Positions 27,750-37,411 of a stretch of DNA of 64,000 bases are shown piece after piece. A program made the translations under genes and the position numbers. This DNA is from Hyphomicrobiales bacterium. GTDB taxonomy: Bacteria > Pseudomonadota > Alphaproteobacteria > Rhizobiales > Rhizobiaceae. Below the pieces are notes generated by a model, which was given only the letters and a program-made list of their open reading frames with translations, did no database searches and was not told where the DNA came from. Numbering within the stretch: the stretch's first letter is position 1; the number at the start of each line of letters is the position of its first letter. The DNA lies in assembly GCA_026400435.1 (NCBI GenBank), contig JAPLOZ010000085.1:62001-126000 (forward strand), given 5' to 3'.

Positions 27750-29006
27750 TTATATCACCAGACCGGCGATCGTATCGTTGTCGGTGATATCCTGGTAGGC
27801 CCAGCCCGCCGCATGGAAGCGCTTCGCCAGCACATCGAAATTGCGGCGGTCCTTGGTTTCGATGCCTATCAGCACCGAGCCGAAATTGCGCGCCGACTTC
27901 TTCAGGTATTCGAATCTGGCGATGTCGTCGTCGGGTCCAAGAAGGTCGAGGAAATCGCGCAGCGCGCCCGGCCGCTGCGGGAAGCGGAAGACGAAATATT
28001 TCTTCAACCCCTCGAAGCGCAGCGCGCGCTCCTTGACGTCGGGCAGCCGCTCGAAGTCGAAATTGCCGCCTGAAACGACGCAGACGATGGTCTTGCCGCG
28101 AATGTCCTTGCGCTGAAAATCCTTCAGCGCATCAATGGCCAGCGCACCCGCAGGCTCCAGCACGACGCCTTCGACGTTGAGCATCTCTATCATCGTGGCG
28201 CAGAGCCGGTTCTCGGGCACCAGCCGCACTGAATCGGTTGGAAAATCCTTGAGGTGGCGAAACGGCTCGCGGCCGATCTCGGCCACCGCTGCCCCGTCGA
28301 CGAAATTGTCGACGCTGTCGAGCTTGACCCGCCGCCCTGCCACGAGACTGTGCGCGAGGCTCGGCGCTCCCGCGGGTTCGCAAAATACGAAACGCATCTC
28401 TCTGCCGATCTGGCCGAAATACTGCGTCACGCCAGCCGACAGCCCACCGCCGCCCACCGGTAGCACCATCATGTCGGGATTGCGGCCTCCCGGCATCTGG
28501 TCGGCGATCTCCCATGCCACCGTCGCCTGTCCCTCGATGACGTCCTTGTGATCGAAAGGTGGCACCATGTGCGCGCCGCTCGCCGCGGCGAATTCCAGCG
28601 ACGCCCGGTAGCAATCGTCGAAGAAGTCGCCGAACAGCCTGATCTCGACGAACTCCCCGCCAAACAGCCTGGTCTTGTCGATCTTCTGCTGCGGGGTGGT
28701 GACGGGCATATATACGACGCCCTTCTTGCCGAAGTGCCGGCACACGAAGGCGAAGCCCTGGGCATGGTTGCCCGCCGAAGCACAGACGAACAGGTCGGCA
28801 TCGTTGCCGGCCGCGAGCGCCTTGCGGAAGAAGTTGAAGGCGCCGCGAATCTTGTAGGAGCGCACAGGCGTGAGGTCCTCGCGTTTCAGCAGGACATGGG
28901 CGCCGTATTTCTTTGAAAGGTAGTCGTTGTGCTGCAGCGGCGTCACAGGAAACAGCGCGTGCATGGCTGCGGCTGCCTTCGAAACCTGCTCCGCGAAAGT
29001 CGTCAT
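27750..29006 (-). CDS. ilvA: Threonine ammonia-lyase with C-terminal ACT-like domain
   Basis: Protein of 418 aa from ATG 29006 (MTTFAEQVSKAAA); upstream residues to 29078 are not protein-like. The PLP lysine is in VRSYKIRGAFNFF, phosphate-binding VGGGGLSAG and substrate loop SAGNHAQGFA are present. The C-terminal 85 residues (LKKYFVFRFPQRPGALRDFL onward) form one ACT-like regulatory domain. Family reaction: threonine to 2-oxobutanoate plus ammonia, first step of isoleucine synthesis. The single regulatory domain matches the roughly 400-residue bacterial form rather than the two-domain E. coli IlvA. Confidence 0.94.
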   Translation of the reverse strand: MTTFAEQVSKAAAAMHALFPVTPLQHNDYLSKKYGAHVLLKREDLTPVRSYKIRGAFNFFRKALAAGNDADLFVCASAGNHAQGFAFVCRHFGKKGVVYMPVTTPQQKIDKTRLFGGEFVEIRLFGDFFDDCYRASLEFAAASGAHMVPPFDHKDVIEGQATVAWEIADQMPGGRNPDMMVLPVGGGGLSAGVTQYFGQIGREMRFVFCEPAGAPSLAHSLVAGRRVKLDSVDNFVDGAAVAEIGREPFRHLKDFPTDSVRLVPENRLCATMIEMLNVEGVVLEPAGALAIDALKDFQRKDIRGKTIVCVVSGGNFDFERLPDVKERALRFEGLKKYFVFRFPQRPGALRDFLDLLGPDDDIARFEYLKKSARNFGSVLIGIETKDRRNFDVLAKRFHAAGWAYQDITDNDTIAGLVI

Positions 29007-29296
29007 TGCGCCATCCACCGCATTGTTGCCCGCGTGACGCGGCCCTGCCACGCCTCGCGCTATCGCATATCCCGGCATTTCAGGCCACCGGCTCGTCCAG
29101 ACACCGCCGAAGTACCACGATTGTCCAATTCCGAAACCGCTTCTTCCCGGACGCCGTTTTGGCCTTAGTGCAACAACGTAACGGCAGTCGGGCGCCGCCG
29201 GGATGGTTTATCGCTGCGGTGCCTTGCTAATGCCTTGATCGGACGGTCGGGAAGGGTCAGCAGAAACGAGAGCCTCACGGCCAAGGTACCGGACTT

Positions 29297-30376
29297 GTGT
29301 TGAAACCGAGACTACTGATGCTCGCGGTCGCGCTTCTTGGCGCGGGGTGCATGACGAATGACCAGGCCACCGATCTGGTGGGTACGAGCGCCATCCCCGT
29401 CGCCGTGACCGAGATCGCCGGCAATCATTCGATTTTCGTGGCGACGACGCGCGAGGCTTCGGCCGACGCCAAGGTATTCGGCAATTCGCGTTCGCCCAAG
29501 CTCAACTTCGCGCGTGTCAACGTCACGGTCCCCAAATCCCACAAGACGGGCCAGATCGAACGCAAGAAACCCGGCAAGGCCGACGATCCCCTCAAGTTCT
29601 TCACCGCGACGGATGTAGTCGCCTATGAAGCGCAGCCGCAATTCTCGTCCGCGCTGAGCGCCGACATCGCCGCGCGCGGCGGCCGCGTCATGGTATTCGT
29701 GCATGGCTACAACACCTCTTTCGACAGCGCCGTTTACCGCGCAACCCAGATTGCACATGACTCCGGCTACCCCGGTACGCCAGTGCTGTTTTCATGGGCG
29801 TCGGGCGGCAACACCAGGGACTATGTCTACGACCGCGAGAGCGCCAGCGTTGCGCGCGACCAGCTTGAAGTGACGCTGAGGCTGCTCGCCCAGTCGGGCG
29901 CGCGCCGCATAGACATCGTCGCGCATTCCATGGGAACATGGGTAACTATGGAGACGCTGCGCCAGCTCGCACTCTCGGGCGACCGCGATCTCGGCGGCAA
30001 GCTCGGCGATGTCGTACTGGCCTCCCCGGACATCGACGTCGACGTCTTTCGCAGCCAGATGCGGCGCTATGGAAAGCCCACCCGTCCGTTCTTCCTGATG
30101 CTTTCGGCGGACGACCGGGCGCTCCAACTTTCCGGCATCCTGGCCGGCAACAAACCGCGCGTCGGCGACTACGCGAATGCAGCAGATCTGTCCGACCTGG
30201 GCGTGATCGTGGTCGACCTTTCGCATGAGAAGGGAGGCGACAGCCTCAACCATACGAAGTTTGCCGACAATCCGGCTCTGGTCAAGCTGCTCGGCCGGCG
30301 GCTGCGCGAGGACGATGGCTTCGCAAGCGACCGTGACGTGACCGACCGCATCAACATGCTGAACAGCGGAACCTAG
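29297..30376 (+). CDS. Alpha/beta hydrolase (DUF900), exported, paralogue 1
   Basis: Protein of 359 aa from GTG 29297; TTG 29300 and ATG 29318 are alternatives. The hydrophobic N-terminus ends ALLGAGC, an imperfect lipobox, so it is exported and possibly lipid-anchored. DUF900 features: FVATTREASADAKVFGNSRS, the strand VMVFVHGYNTSFDSAVYRAT and nucleophile VAHSMGTW. It is a serine hydrolase fold; substrate unknown. The following gene encodes a close paralogue over the whole length, 108 bp downstream on the same strand, indicating a local duplication. Confidence 0.85.
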   Translation: MLKPRLLMLAVALLGAGCMTNDQATDLVGTSAIPVAVTEIAGNHSIFVATTREASADAKVFGNSRSPKLNFARVNVTVPKSHKTGQIERKKPGKADDPLKFFTATDVVAYEAQPQFSSALSADIAARGGRVMVFVHGYNTSFDSAVYRATQIAHDSGYPGTPVLFSWASGGNTRDYVYDRESASVARDQLEVTLRLLAQSGARRIDIVAHSMGTWVTMETLRQLALSGDRDLGGKLGDVVLASPDIDVDVFRSQMRRYGKPTRPFFLMLSADDRALQLSGILAGNKPRVGDYANAADLSDLGVIVVDLSHEKGGDSLNHTKFADNPALVKLLGRRLREDDGFASDRDVTDRINMLNSGT

Positions 30377-30484
30377 GGCCGTCGGCCGCCTGTAGCGGCC
30401 GCCGACACTTTAAGCTGGACCCGCAGGGTTTCTGGCCCTATCCGTTCTGACCAGCGCCCGAGGGGTCGGCGCCGGAGTACTCGC

Positions 30485-31621
30485 GTGCGTTCCAGGCTGA
30501 TCGTTTTCGTACTTGTCGCAATCGCGCTCGGCGGATGCACTACAGAGCGCAAGCACGAGCTGCTTGCCGCAGATCCCGGCGCGCCGACCCCGGCCGGGGT
30601 CAAGGCCAAGCACGATATCTTCGTCGCCACGACCCGGCTGAAGTCGGACGACCAGCAGATTGTCTTCGGGCGCGATCGGTCGGAGGGGCTGTCTTTCGCC
30701 CGGGTGGGCATGACGGTCCCCAAGGACCACGAAATCGGCAGGATCGAGCGCGCCAAGGATGGCGAGCCCGGCGATCCGGCGAAGGACTTCGCGGCAGTCA
30801 ACCTTACGATCTATAAGTCCGGCCCCGCATTCACAGCCGCCGTCGCCGACGAGGGCGAGCGCGTTCTGGTATTCATCCACGGCTACAACACCGGCTTCGA
30901 CGACGGCGTCTATCGCCTCACCCAGATTGCACAGGACACCGGCTATCCCGGAACGCCCGTCCTGTTTTCCTGGGCGTCTGGGGCAAAGACCCGCGATTAT
31001 GTCTATGACAAGGACAGCAGCACGGCGGCGCGCGACGATCTCGAGGCGACCCTTGTCATGCTTTCTAAATCGCCGCGCATCAAGAGCATCGATATCATTG
31101 CGCATTCGATGGGCAACTGGCTTGCCATGGAGACGCTGCGCCAGCTCGCCATCGCCAAAAACCGCGATCTCGACGGCAAGCTCGGCTATGTAGTGCTGGC
31201 GTCGCCCGACATCGATGTCGATATCTTCAAGAAGCAGATGATGCGCTACGGCAAGCCCGACAAGCCGTTCGTCGTGCTGCTGTCCGCCGACGACAAGGCG
31301 CTGCGCTTCTCCAGCCTCATCGCGGGCAAGCAGGCGCGCGTCGGCGACGACGCAAACGCGGACGAACTCGCCGCACTCGGCGTGACCGTGGTCGACCTGA
31401 GCACCGTCGAGTCAGGCGACAAGCTGAACCATGCGAAATTTGCCGACAATCCCGTGCTCGTCCAACTGCTCGGCGAGCGGCTCCGGCTCCCGGAAAGCCT
31501 GCAGCCCACCCCAGAGCAAACAAACGAACGGATTGGTGAACTTGGCAACGGGCTTGGCCAGGCCGCGTCGATCATCGTCACGACGCCGTTCCGTATCCTG
31601 ACCCTCGGCGCCGGCGGATAG
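30485..31621 (+). CDS. Alpha/beta hydrolase lipoprotein (DUF900), paralogue 2
   Basis: Protein of 378 aa from GTG 30485 with GGAG about 9 bases upstream. A good lipobox, ALGGC (Cys 18), makes it a lipoprotein. The catalytic region is nearly identical to the upstream gene: VLVFIHGYNTGFDDGVYRLT, TPVLFSWASGAKTRDYVYDK and IAHSMGNWLAMETLRQLAI. The C-terminus is about 20 residues longer (ending ITLGAGG-like) than paralogue 1. The N-terminal region FVATTRLKSDDQQIVFGRDR is also shared. Function unknown; envelope ester or amide hydrolysis is the likely class. Converges on the adenine deaminase gene with 13 bp between. Confidence 0.88.
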   Translation: MRSRLIVFVLVAIALGGCTTERKHELLAADPGAPTPAGVKAKHDIFVATTRLKSDDQQIVFGRDRSEGLSFARVGMTVPKDHEIGRIERAKDGEPGDPAKDFAAVNLTIYKSGPAFTAAVADEGERVLVFIHGYNTGFDDGVYRLTQIAQDTGYPGTPVLFSWASGAKTRDYVYDKDSSTAARDDLEATLVMLSKSPRIKSIDIIAHSMGNWLAMETLRQLAIAKNRDLDGKLGYVVLASPDIDVDIFKKQMMRYGKPDKPFVVLLSADDKALRFSSLIAGKQARVGDDANADELAALGVTVVDLSTVESGDKLNHAKFADNPVLVQLLGERLRLPESLQPTPEQTNERIGELGNGLGQAASIIVTTPFRILTLGAGG

Positions 31622-31634
31622 GCCAGCCGCCCGT

Positions 31635-33449
31635 CTAGATAAACAGTTCGACCTTCTCGAAGGTCCTGACGTCGACCAGACCCACGTCCGAAATCCGGAG
31701 CTCGGGAATGACCACCAGCGCCAGCAGCGAGTGCTGCATGTAGGCGTTGTTGAGCGTGCAACCACAGGCGCGCATGGCTTCGGTCAGGCGGCCTGCCTTC
31801 GCCGCGACGATCTCGGCGCGTTCGTCCGACATCAGTCCGGCGATGGGCATCTCGACCAGGGCCAGCTCCTTGCCATTCGAAAACAGCACCACGCCGCCGC
31901 CGACTTCCGCCAGGCGGTTCGCAGCCAGCGCCATGTCCCGCTTGTTGGTGCCAACCACGATCATGTGGTGGCTGTCATGCGCAACCGTCGAGGCAAGCGC
32001 GCAGTCTTCCTTGTAGCCAAAACCGGAGACCAGCGCGTTGACGACCTTGCCCGTCCCTTTGTGGCGTTCGACGATTGCGATCTGGCAGACATCGTTCTGC
32101 CGGTCCATCGCGACCAAGCCCTCCTCGACCGGCAGGTCTGCTTCCAGTGCCCTGGTCGGCGCCTGGTTCTCCACCACGCCGATGACACGCGCCCGCACCT
32201 CGTTGGCGCCTGCGGGTGCGACAATGTCGAAGTCCTTGGCGTCGATCGTCCGGCCGACATGGACCGTGTTTTTCGCGCTCGCCGGATAGTCGTAAGGCGG
32301 GATGTCGATGACCAGCCTCCCCGCCTCCGCCACCAGCACGCCTCGTGCATAGACCTGATCGATCGTGATCTGGGAAAGATCCGTGACGATCAGGAAATCG
32401 GCCTGCCGTCCCGGCGCGATAGAGCCTATCTCGCGTTCCAGTCCGAAATGCTGCGCCGTGTTGAGCGTCGCCATCTGTATCGCGGTGACGGGCTTCAGTC
32501 CCTGCGCGATGGCATGGCGCAGCACGCGGTCCATGTGGCCCTCGTTGACCAGCGTGCCCGAATGGCTGTCGTCGGTGCAGAGGATGAGGTTTCTCGGGTC
32601 TATGCCCTCCTCCGTCACCGCCTTCACCTGCTCGGCGACATCGTACCAGGCCGAGCCAAGCCTGAGCATCGCCTTCATCCCTTGCCGGACGCGCGCTATC
32701 GCGTCGGATGCGCGCGTTCCCTCATGATCGTCCTGCGGGCCGCCGGCGACATAGCCTGCGAAAGGCAGTCCGAGGTCGGGCGAAGCATAGTGTCCGCCGA
32801 CCGTCTTGCCGGCCTTCATTGTAGCGGCAATCTCGCCGACCATCTTGGCGTCGTTCGCCGCGACGCCCGGAAAATTCATCACCTCGCCGAGCCCTATGAT
32901 GTTTTCCCACGTCATCGACTCGGCAACCTCCGCAACGCCAAGGATTGCACCGGGCGTTTCGAGCCCCGGCGCGGACGGCACGCAGGACGGCATCTGCACA
33001 TGCACGTTGACGGGCATCGCAAGCGCCTCGTCATGCATCAGCCGGACGCCTGGCAGGCCAAGCACATTGGCAATCTCGTGCGGATCGATGAACATCGAGG
33101 TCGTGCCGTGCGGGATGACCGCGCGGCAGAATTCCGTGACCGTCACCATTCCACTCTCGACATGCATGTGGCCGTCGCAGAGACCGGGGACTAGATAGCG
33201 CCCTTGCGCTTCCACCACGGTCGTTCGCGGCCCGATCGCGTGGCTGGCGTCCGGCCCGCAATAGGCGAAGCGGCCGCCGACGATGGCGATGTCGGTGCCC
33301 GGGATGATCTCGCCCGAATGCACGTTGACCCAGCGGCCGTTGCGAACCACTAGGTCGGCGTGCTTTCGACCCATCGCCACGTCGACCAGAATGGTCGCCA
33401 TGGCCGGCCATGCAAGAGGCTTCTCGAAGGTCGTATGTTTGCGCGACAT
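31635..33449 (-). CDS. ade: Adenine deaminase
   Basis: Protein of 604 aa. Amidohydrolase metal motif GHMHVESG, a second metal region GGHYASP and CTDDSHS (residues about 280-300), and the Ade-specific C-terminal domain (VAHDSHHMIVVGTNKRDM, GGGVVLFSNGKELALVEMP). The enzyme deaminates adenine to hypoxanthine for purine salvage in the cytoplasm. The first Met (MSRKHTTFEKPLAWPAMATI) is chosen; MATI, 17 codons in, is an alternative. Xanthine phosphoribosyltransferase elsewhere in the window (42532) is a functionally related salvage enzyme. Confidence 0.94.
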   Translation of the reverse strand: MSRKHTTFEKPLAWPAMATILVDVAMGRKHADLVVRNGRWVNVHSGEIIPGTDIAIVGGRFAYCGPDASHAIGPRTTVVEAQGRYLVPGLCDGHMHVESGMVTVTEFCRAVIPHGTTSMFIDPHEIANVLGLPGVRLMHDEALAMPVNVHVQMPSCVPSAPGLETPGAILGVAEVAESMTWENIIGLGEVMNFPGVAANDAKMVGEIAATMKAGKTVGGHYASPDLGLPFAGYVAGGPQDDHEGTRASDAIARVRQGMKAMLRLGSAWYDVAEQVKAVTEEGIDPRNLILCTDDSHSGTLVNEGHMDRVLRHAIAQGLKPVTAIQMATLNTAQHFGLEREIGSIAPGRQADFLIVTDLSQITIDQVYARGVLVAEAGRLVIDIPPYDYPASAKNTVHVGRTIDAKDFDIVAPAGANEVRARVIGVVENQAPTRALEADLPVEEGLVAMDRQNDVCQIAIVERHKGTGKVVNALVSGFGYKEDCALASTVAHDSHHMIVVGTNKRDMALAANRLAEVGGGVVLFSNGKELALVEMPIAGLMSDERAEIVAAKAGRLTEAMRACGCTLNNAYMQHSLLALVVIPELRISDVGLVDVRTFEKVELFI

Positions 33450-33517
33450 GGCAGACTCCCGTTGAGGCAGGATGCCAAGACGGGGAGGATTTGACCAGTT
33501 GTTCCTTGAACTGGCGT

Positions 33518-33556
33518 CGGCCGCTCAGCCGCTCGGTCTTCGAGCGGGAGCGGCCG
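33518..33556 (-). terminator. Long hairpin downstream of the porin gene
   Basis: CGGCCGCTC plus CCGCTCG pairs with CGAGCGG plus GAGCGGCCG around a 5-base loop, 16 bp with a 2-base bulge. It lies 30-68 bp past the porin stop and upstream of ade (both minus strand). It lacks a T run, so it may be an attenuating or mRNA-stabilising structure rather than a classical terminator. Confidence 0.5.
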
Positions 33557-33585
33557 GTCCGCCATGCGGCTGAAGCGGCGTTGCG

Positions 33586-34740
33586 TCAGAATTTAATGCG
33601 GACGCCGGCGAGCACAGCGTCTCCATCCTCGAAGTCCGCCTTGGTCGTGTCGTATGCGTAGCGGCGGTAGGTCAGATAGAGATCCGTATTGTAATCCTTG
33701 ATATTCTGCACGACGGCGACGCCGAATGACTGGCTGGTCGAGTCGAGCGCGGCGATGTCCTCCCCGTAGTAATAGTCCACGGCGAAGGCCGTCGGACCGG
33801 ACTCGACGAAGTCGCGCAGCAGTCCGACCTTGCCATAGACATAGGTCCCGATTCTGCTGCCATTGTCCTGGGAACCGGCAGCGACCGTGAAGTTGATGCC
33901 CGAGGCTTCGTGCAGGATCGACGCCGAGCCGTCGACGATCTCGACATCGTTCTCCTGCCATGCGTACGCAATTGCGCCCTGCACCTTGAAGCCGTCGAAC
34001 TTGTTTTCATATTTGAGCGCTATGTCGGCCAGAGGCGTTTCGCTGTCGGCGAGCAGGTCCTCACCGTAGGAGGCGCTGACGACAAAACCCGCCATCTTCG
34101 GCGTGTCGTAGCGAATGCGAACCTTGCGGCTCAGTCCATCGTAGTTGTTGAAGGCCGACTTCACGGCGGGTCCAAAAGCAGCGGTGTCCGAATCGCGGAA
34201 GAGCTGTCCGCCAGCCGTGGCCTGGACCTTGGAATAGGCGATCACCGTCGTCCCCGACAGGTCGACTTCGGCCGTCGTATCGGACGCCATGGAGCCCTGG
34301 CCGACCGACAGCTTTCCGTACGAGTCGTTGCTGATGTAAGCTTCGATCTTGCGAAAATACTTGTCTTGCCACGTCCAGTCCGGTTCGTCGTTCGTGACGC
34401 TGATCGTATTTGTCGAGTAGGCGGGATATTCAACTTCCAGCGCCGCGCCAATTTTCCAGTCGTTTTCGAGGCCCTGGTCGTAGGTTACGCCGATGCGAGA
34501 GCTCGAATTGTCGTTGTCGACAGGCGCATAACCATTGGTTTCATAGCCGTCGTCATAGACGAGAAGGCCCATATTAATCTGCCCGTAGATTCTCACCTTG
34601 CCGCCATTGGAAAGTTCCCACTCAATCTTGGGGATTCCTTCGCCAAACGCGGCCGTCGTCCAGACTGGCGTCGTCGCCAGGACAAGCGGCAACGCGACAC
34701 TCTTCATGATCCGACCTGTGCGGGAGGTATTGCTGGGCAT
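33586..34740 (-). CDS. Outer membrane porin
   Basis: Protein of 384 aa from ATG 34740, chosen because GGAG lies about 8 bases upstream; ATG 34707 (MKSVALPLVLATTP) would give a shorter signal peptide without a clear ribosome site. The frame is open to 35025 but that part is not protein-like. After the signal (near AAFGEG) the protein has IEWELSNGGKVRIYGQINMG, strand repeats such as DSYGKLSVGQGSMASD and YDTPKMAGFVVSASYGEDLL, and C-terminal AGVRIKF ending in Phe, all typical of a trimeric general-porin barrel. A 241-bp divergent promoter region separates it from the secreted hydrolase gene. Confidence 0.85.
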   Translation of the reverse strand: MPSNTSRTGRIMKSVALPLVLATTPVWTTAAFGEGIPKIEWELSNGGKVRIYGQINMGLLVYDDGYETNGYAPVDNDNSSSRIGVTYDQGLENDWKIGAALEVEYPAYSTNTISVTNDEPDWTWQDKYFRKIEAYISNDSYGKLSVGQGSMASDTTAEVDLSGTTVIAYSKVQATAGGQLFRDSDTAAFGPAVKSAFNNYDGLSRKVRIRYDTPKMAGFVVSASYGEDLLADSETPLADIALKYENKFDGFKVQGAIAYAWQENDVEIVDGSASILHEASGINFTVAAGSQDNGSRIGTYVYGKVGLLRDFVESGPTAFAVDYYYGEDIAALDSTSQSFGVAVVQNIKDYNTDLYLTYRRYAYDTTKADFEDGDAVLAGVRIKF

Positions 34741-34981
34741 TCGTCGGGACTCCGGGCATGAGGGCGTCGATCGGCCAGCACAATGTGCTCCGCTCGGTCG
34801 ACATTCGTGAGGTATTTCCGCGTTCGTTCTACATCGCTGATGTGACAGATTGCCGACGCTGTGACACCGCGTTACGGCAATTCCGTACGACCTGCATTCC
34901 GGCCCTACCTTGAGTTTTTCGTTCGTTGACATGCACCGGACCCGGACGTTCAATGCGCCTGCAAACCGTTGGAGAGAACGA

Positions 34982-35833
34982 ATGGGCCATTTGTGGAATA
35001 TGTCCGCCTTTGCAGTCGCGTTCACGCTGGTCGCCGGTGCTGTCTCCGCCGAGGAACGCTGGGAGACACTGCCGGAACCGGCTCCGATGCCGGCCGCCGC
35101 CGAAACCGGCTACGCCAAGGTCAACGGCATCGAGATGTACTATGCCACCTTTGGCGCCGGCGATCCCGTGCTGCTGATCCATGGCGGGCTCGGTCATGCC
35201 GACATCTGGGCCAGCCAGGTCGCCGAACTTTCCAAGACCCATAAGGTGATCGTCGCCGACAGCCGCGGCCACGGTCGCTCGACGCGCGACGCGCAGCCTT
35301 TCGGCTATGACCTCATGGCGTCGGACTACCTGGCGCTGCTCGACTATCTCAAGGTCGACAAGACCGCCTTGGTCGGCTGGAGCGACGGCGGCATCATCGG
35401 CATCGACATCGCGCTTAATCATCCCGAGCGCCTGACCAAGCTTTATGCGCAGGCCGCCAACGTCACCACCGACGGCGTCGATCCGGGCGTCGAGACCAAC
35501 AAGACTTTCGGCGCCTACATCGAACGTTCGGGCAAGGACTACGCCAGGATGTCCAAGACGCCTGGAGAATACGACGCCTTCCTGGAGCAGATCAGCCATA
35601 TGTGGGCGAGCCAGCCGAACTGGACGAAGGAGCAGCTCGCCACGATTACCACGCCGATCGCCATTGTCGCTGGAGACCATGACGAGGCGATCAAGCGCGA
35701 GCATACCGAATACATGGCTTCGGCAATCCCCGGCGCGAAGTTGATCATCCTGCCCAATGCCAGCCATTTCGCGATGCTGCAGGCGCCCGATGAATACACC
35801 AAATCGGTGACCGACTTCATCGACGCGAAATAG
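34982..35833 (+). CDS. Secreted alpha/beta hydrolase
   Basis: Protein of 283 aa from ATG 34982 with GGAGAG about 5 bases upstream; ATG 34910 and 34997 are in frame but less supported. A signal peptide ends near AVSA-EERWE, so it acts in the periplasm. The fold is complete: VLLIHGGLGHADIWASQVAE, nucleophile GWSDGG, acidic residue in VAGDHDEAI and His in LPNASHFAML. It resembles proline iminopeptidase/haloalkane-type small hydrolases, but no substrate can be assigned. Divergent from the porin; tRNA-Leu follows 93 bp downstream. Confidence 0.87.
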   Translation: MGHLWNMSAFAVAFTLVAGAVSAEERWETLPEPAPMPAAAETGYAKVNGIEMYYATFGAGDPVLLIHGGLGHADIWASQVAELSKTHKVIVADSRGHGRSTRDAQPFGYDLMASDYLALLDYLKVDKTALVGWSDGGIIGIDIALNHPERLTKLYAQAANVTTDGVDPGVETNKTFGAYIERSGKDYARMSKTPGEYDAFLEQISHMWASQPNWTKEQLATITTPIAIVAGDHDEAIKREHTEYMASAIPGAKLIILPNASHFAMLQAPDEYTKSVTDFIDAK

Positions 35834-35926
35834 GATGACGCGAGACTGGGCAGGGCGGCGTCTTGCCGCCCTGCCTGTCCGGCTTGTCTTGACGCGCGGT
35901 ATCGGACGGCTGAAAAGACATGCCGC

Positions 35927-36008
35927 GCGGACGTGGCGGAACTGGTAGACGCAAGGGACTTAAAATCCCTCGGCTTCGGTCATCCGGGTTCGATTCCCGG
36001 CGTCCGCA
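35927..36008 (+). tRNA. tRNA-Leu (TAA)
   Basis: Class II tRNA. Acceptor stem GCGGACG/CGTCCGC, D arm GGCGGAACTGGTAGACGC, anticodon stem-loop AGGGACTTAAAATCCCT with anticodon TAA, variable arm around CGGCTTCGGTC, T arm CCGGGTTCGATTCCCGG, discriminator A at 36008. CCA is not encoded. It is followed directly by the Mur-ligase/GT8 operon, a position often used for integration, although no duplicated tRNA end was found downstream. Confidence 0.96.
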
Positions 36009-36149
36009 CGAGGGGTATCGCAGGACAAGCCTGGCCAGCCTTGCTTTTTTTGGGCGACATGCAACTTTCGGAACACGTATCGGTTGCGACAGCACCTGCC
36101 CTGCAACGCGAAACGACGATTGTGCTTTACGAAGGGAAATGGCCGCAAC

Positions 36150-37403
36150 ATGCCATCTCGCAAACGGAAGAGCCGACTGTCAAAGTTGCACAACAAGCGC
36201 TTGCGCCAGCTTGTCAGTGTGCTGCAGACGCAATGGGTCCGTGTGCGCGCCCGCTACATGCGCCGGCGCTGCGGCAGGTATATCGGCGTAACCGGAAGCT
36301 GTGGCAAAACGACCACAACCTTTCTCGCGGGAGAATTGCTGAAAAGCGAGGGGAGCACGTATGCTGTCGTGCGCAACAACCTCGCAAGGGGAGTAATCCG
36401 CTTCCTGGCGCACCTCGACCACCGGGTCGATTTCATGATCCAGGAAATTTCTGGCGACACCCCAGGCAACATTGCAGGCATAGCATCGATCGTAAGGCCC
36501 GACGTGGCGGTAGTCACCGCTGTTGGTCATGACCACTTCTCGAACTTCAGGGATGTGATCGTGAAGGGGGACGGCGAGGTTCCCGTTAGCGACCGCTATC
36601 TCGCCGCAATAGCAGCCGAGAAGGCAAGCCTTGTATCCGGGCTGAAGCCGCGCGGCATAGCCTGTCTCAATGGCGATGATCCGCGGGTGCGCGCCATGGC
36701 CGACCTCGCGCCAGGCAGGGTTGTCCTGTTTGGCGTTGGTGACGGGGTTGAACTGCGGGCGGTCAATGTCGCGGCGGTCTGGCCGCGCAGGCTGACCTTT
36801 GACTTGATCGTCAACGAAACGGTTTTCAACGTCCAAACCCGCTTTGTCGGAACGGTTGCGCTCCATTCGGTGCTTGCGGCGCTGGCGGTCATTCACGCCG
36901 TCGGAGGAGACCTTGCTCGCGCAATCGACAGTCTGGCAACGCTTGAGCCGTTCGACCAACGCATGAGCGTCCACTACGGCATCGACCGCCACACCTACCT
37001 GGCGGACACCAGAAAGGCGCCGCATTGGCAGGTCGAGAAGCTTCTCGACGATCTGCCGAGCATCCAGGCAAAGCCGCTTGTGTTCGTGCTCGGTGAAATA
37101 TCGGACACGCGCAACGACAAGAGCAGCCTCTACCGCAAGCTGTTGCGCCGCGCCAGCGGGCTTGCCGACCATGTCGTGGGATTTGGCCCCGCCGCAAGCA
37201 ACGCCCGCAAGGTGGCCGCTCAGGGATTCCGCAACGTCGTCGCTATCGACACCCATGAGCAGGCTGCCGAATATCTTGCGTCTCTGACGCCGAGCGTTGT
37301 GCTGCTGAAGTCGAACAAGACCGCCAAGCTAGCGCGCATCATGACTTTGGCTGCGCTTCCAAAGCCCGTCGACAGCAATAGGCAGCGAATTGTCAGGCTG
37401 TGA
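36150..37403 (+). CDS. Mur ligase-like ATP-dependent amide ligase
   Basis: Protein of 417 aa from ATG 36150 (GAAGGG 13-19 bases upstream); an earlier in-frame ATG at 36084 is possible. After a basic N-terminal 40 residues comes the Mur P-loop RYIGVTGSCGKTTTTFLAGE (G46-T56), an adenylate region (VTAVGHDHFSNF, CLNGDDPRV) and a C-terminal Mur domain (QRMSVHYGIDRHTYLADTRK, VFVLGEISDTRNDKSSLYRK). The P-loop sits close to the N-terminus, so the substrate-binding domain of MurF is absent; the DDSYNANP-type motif of MurF is replaced by ADTRKAPHWQ. It probably joins an amino acid or amine to a carboxylated acceptor, like CapB/PgsB-type ligases (inference). First gene of an operon with an 88-residue orphan and a GT8 enzyme. 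Confidence 0.75.
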   Translation: MPSRKRKSRLSKLHNKRLRQLVSVLQTQWVRVRARYMRRRCGRYIGVTGSCGKTTTTFLAGELLKSEGSTYAVVRNNLARGVIRFLAHLDHRVDFMIQEISGDTPGNIAGIASIVRPDVAVVTAVGHDHFSNFRDVIVKGDGEVPVSDRYLAAIAAEKASLVSGLKPRGIACLNGDDPRVRAMADLAPGRVVLFGVGDGVELRAVNVAAVWPRRLTFDLIVNETVFNVQTRFVGTVALHSVLAALAVIHAVGGDLARAIDSLATLEPFDQRMSVHYGIDRHTYLADTRKAPHWQVEKLLDDLPSIQAKPLVFVLGEISDTRNDKSSLYRKLLRRASGLADHVVGFGPAASNARKVAAQGFRNVVAIDTHEQAAEYLASLTPSVVLLKSNKTAKLARIMTLAALPKPVDSNRQRIVRL

Positions 37404-37411
37404 GACGAAAG

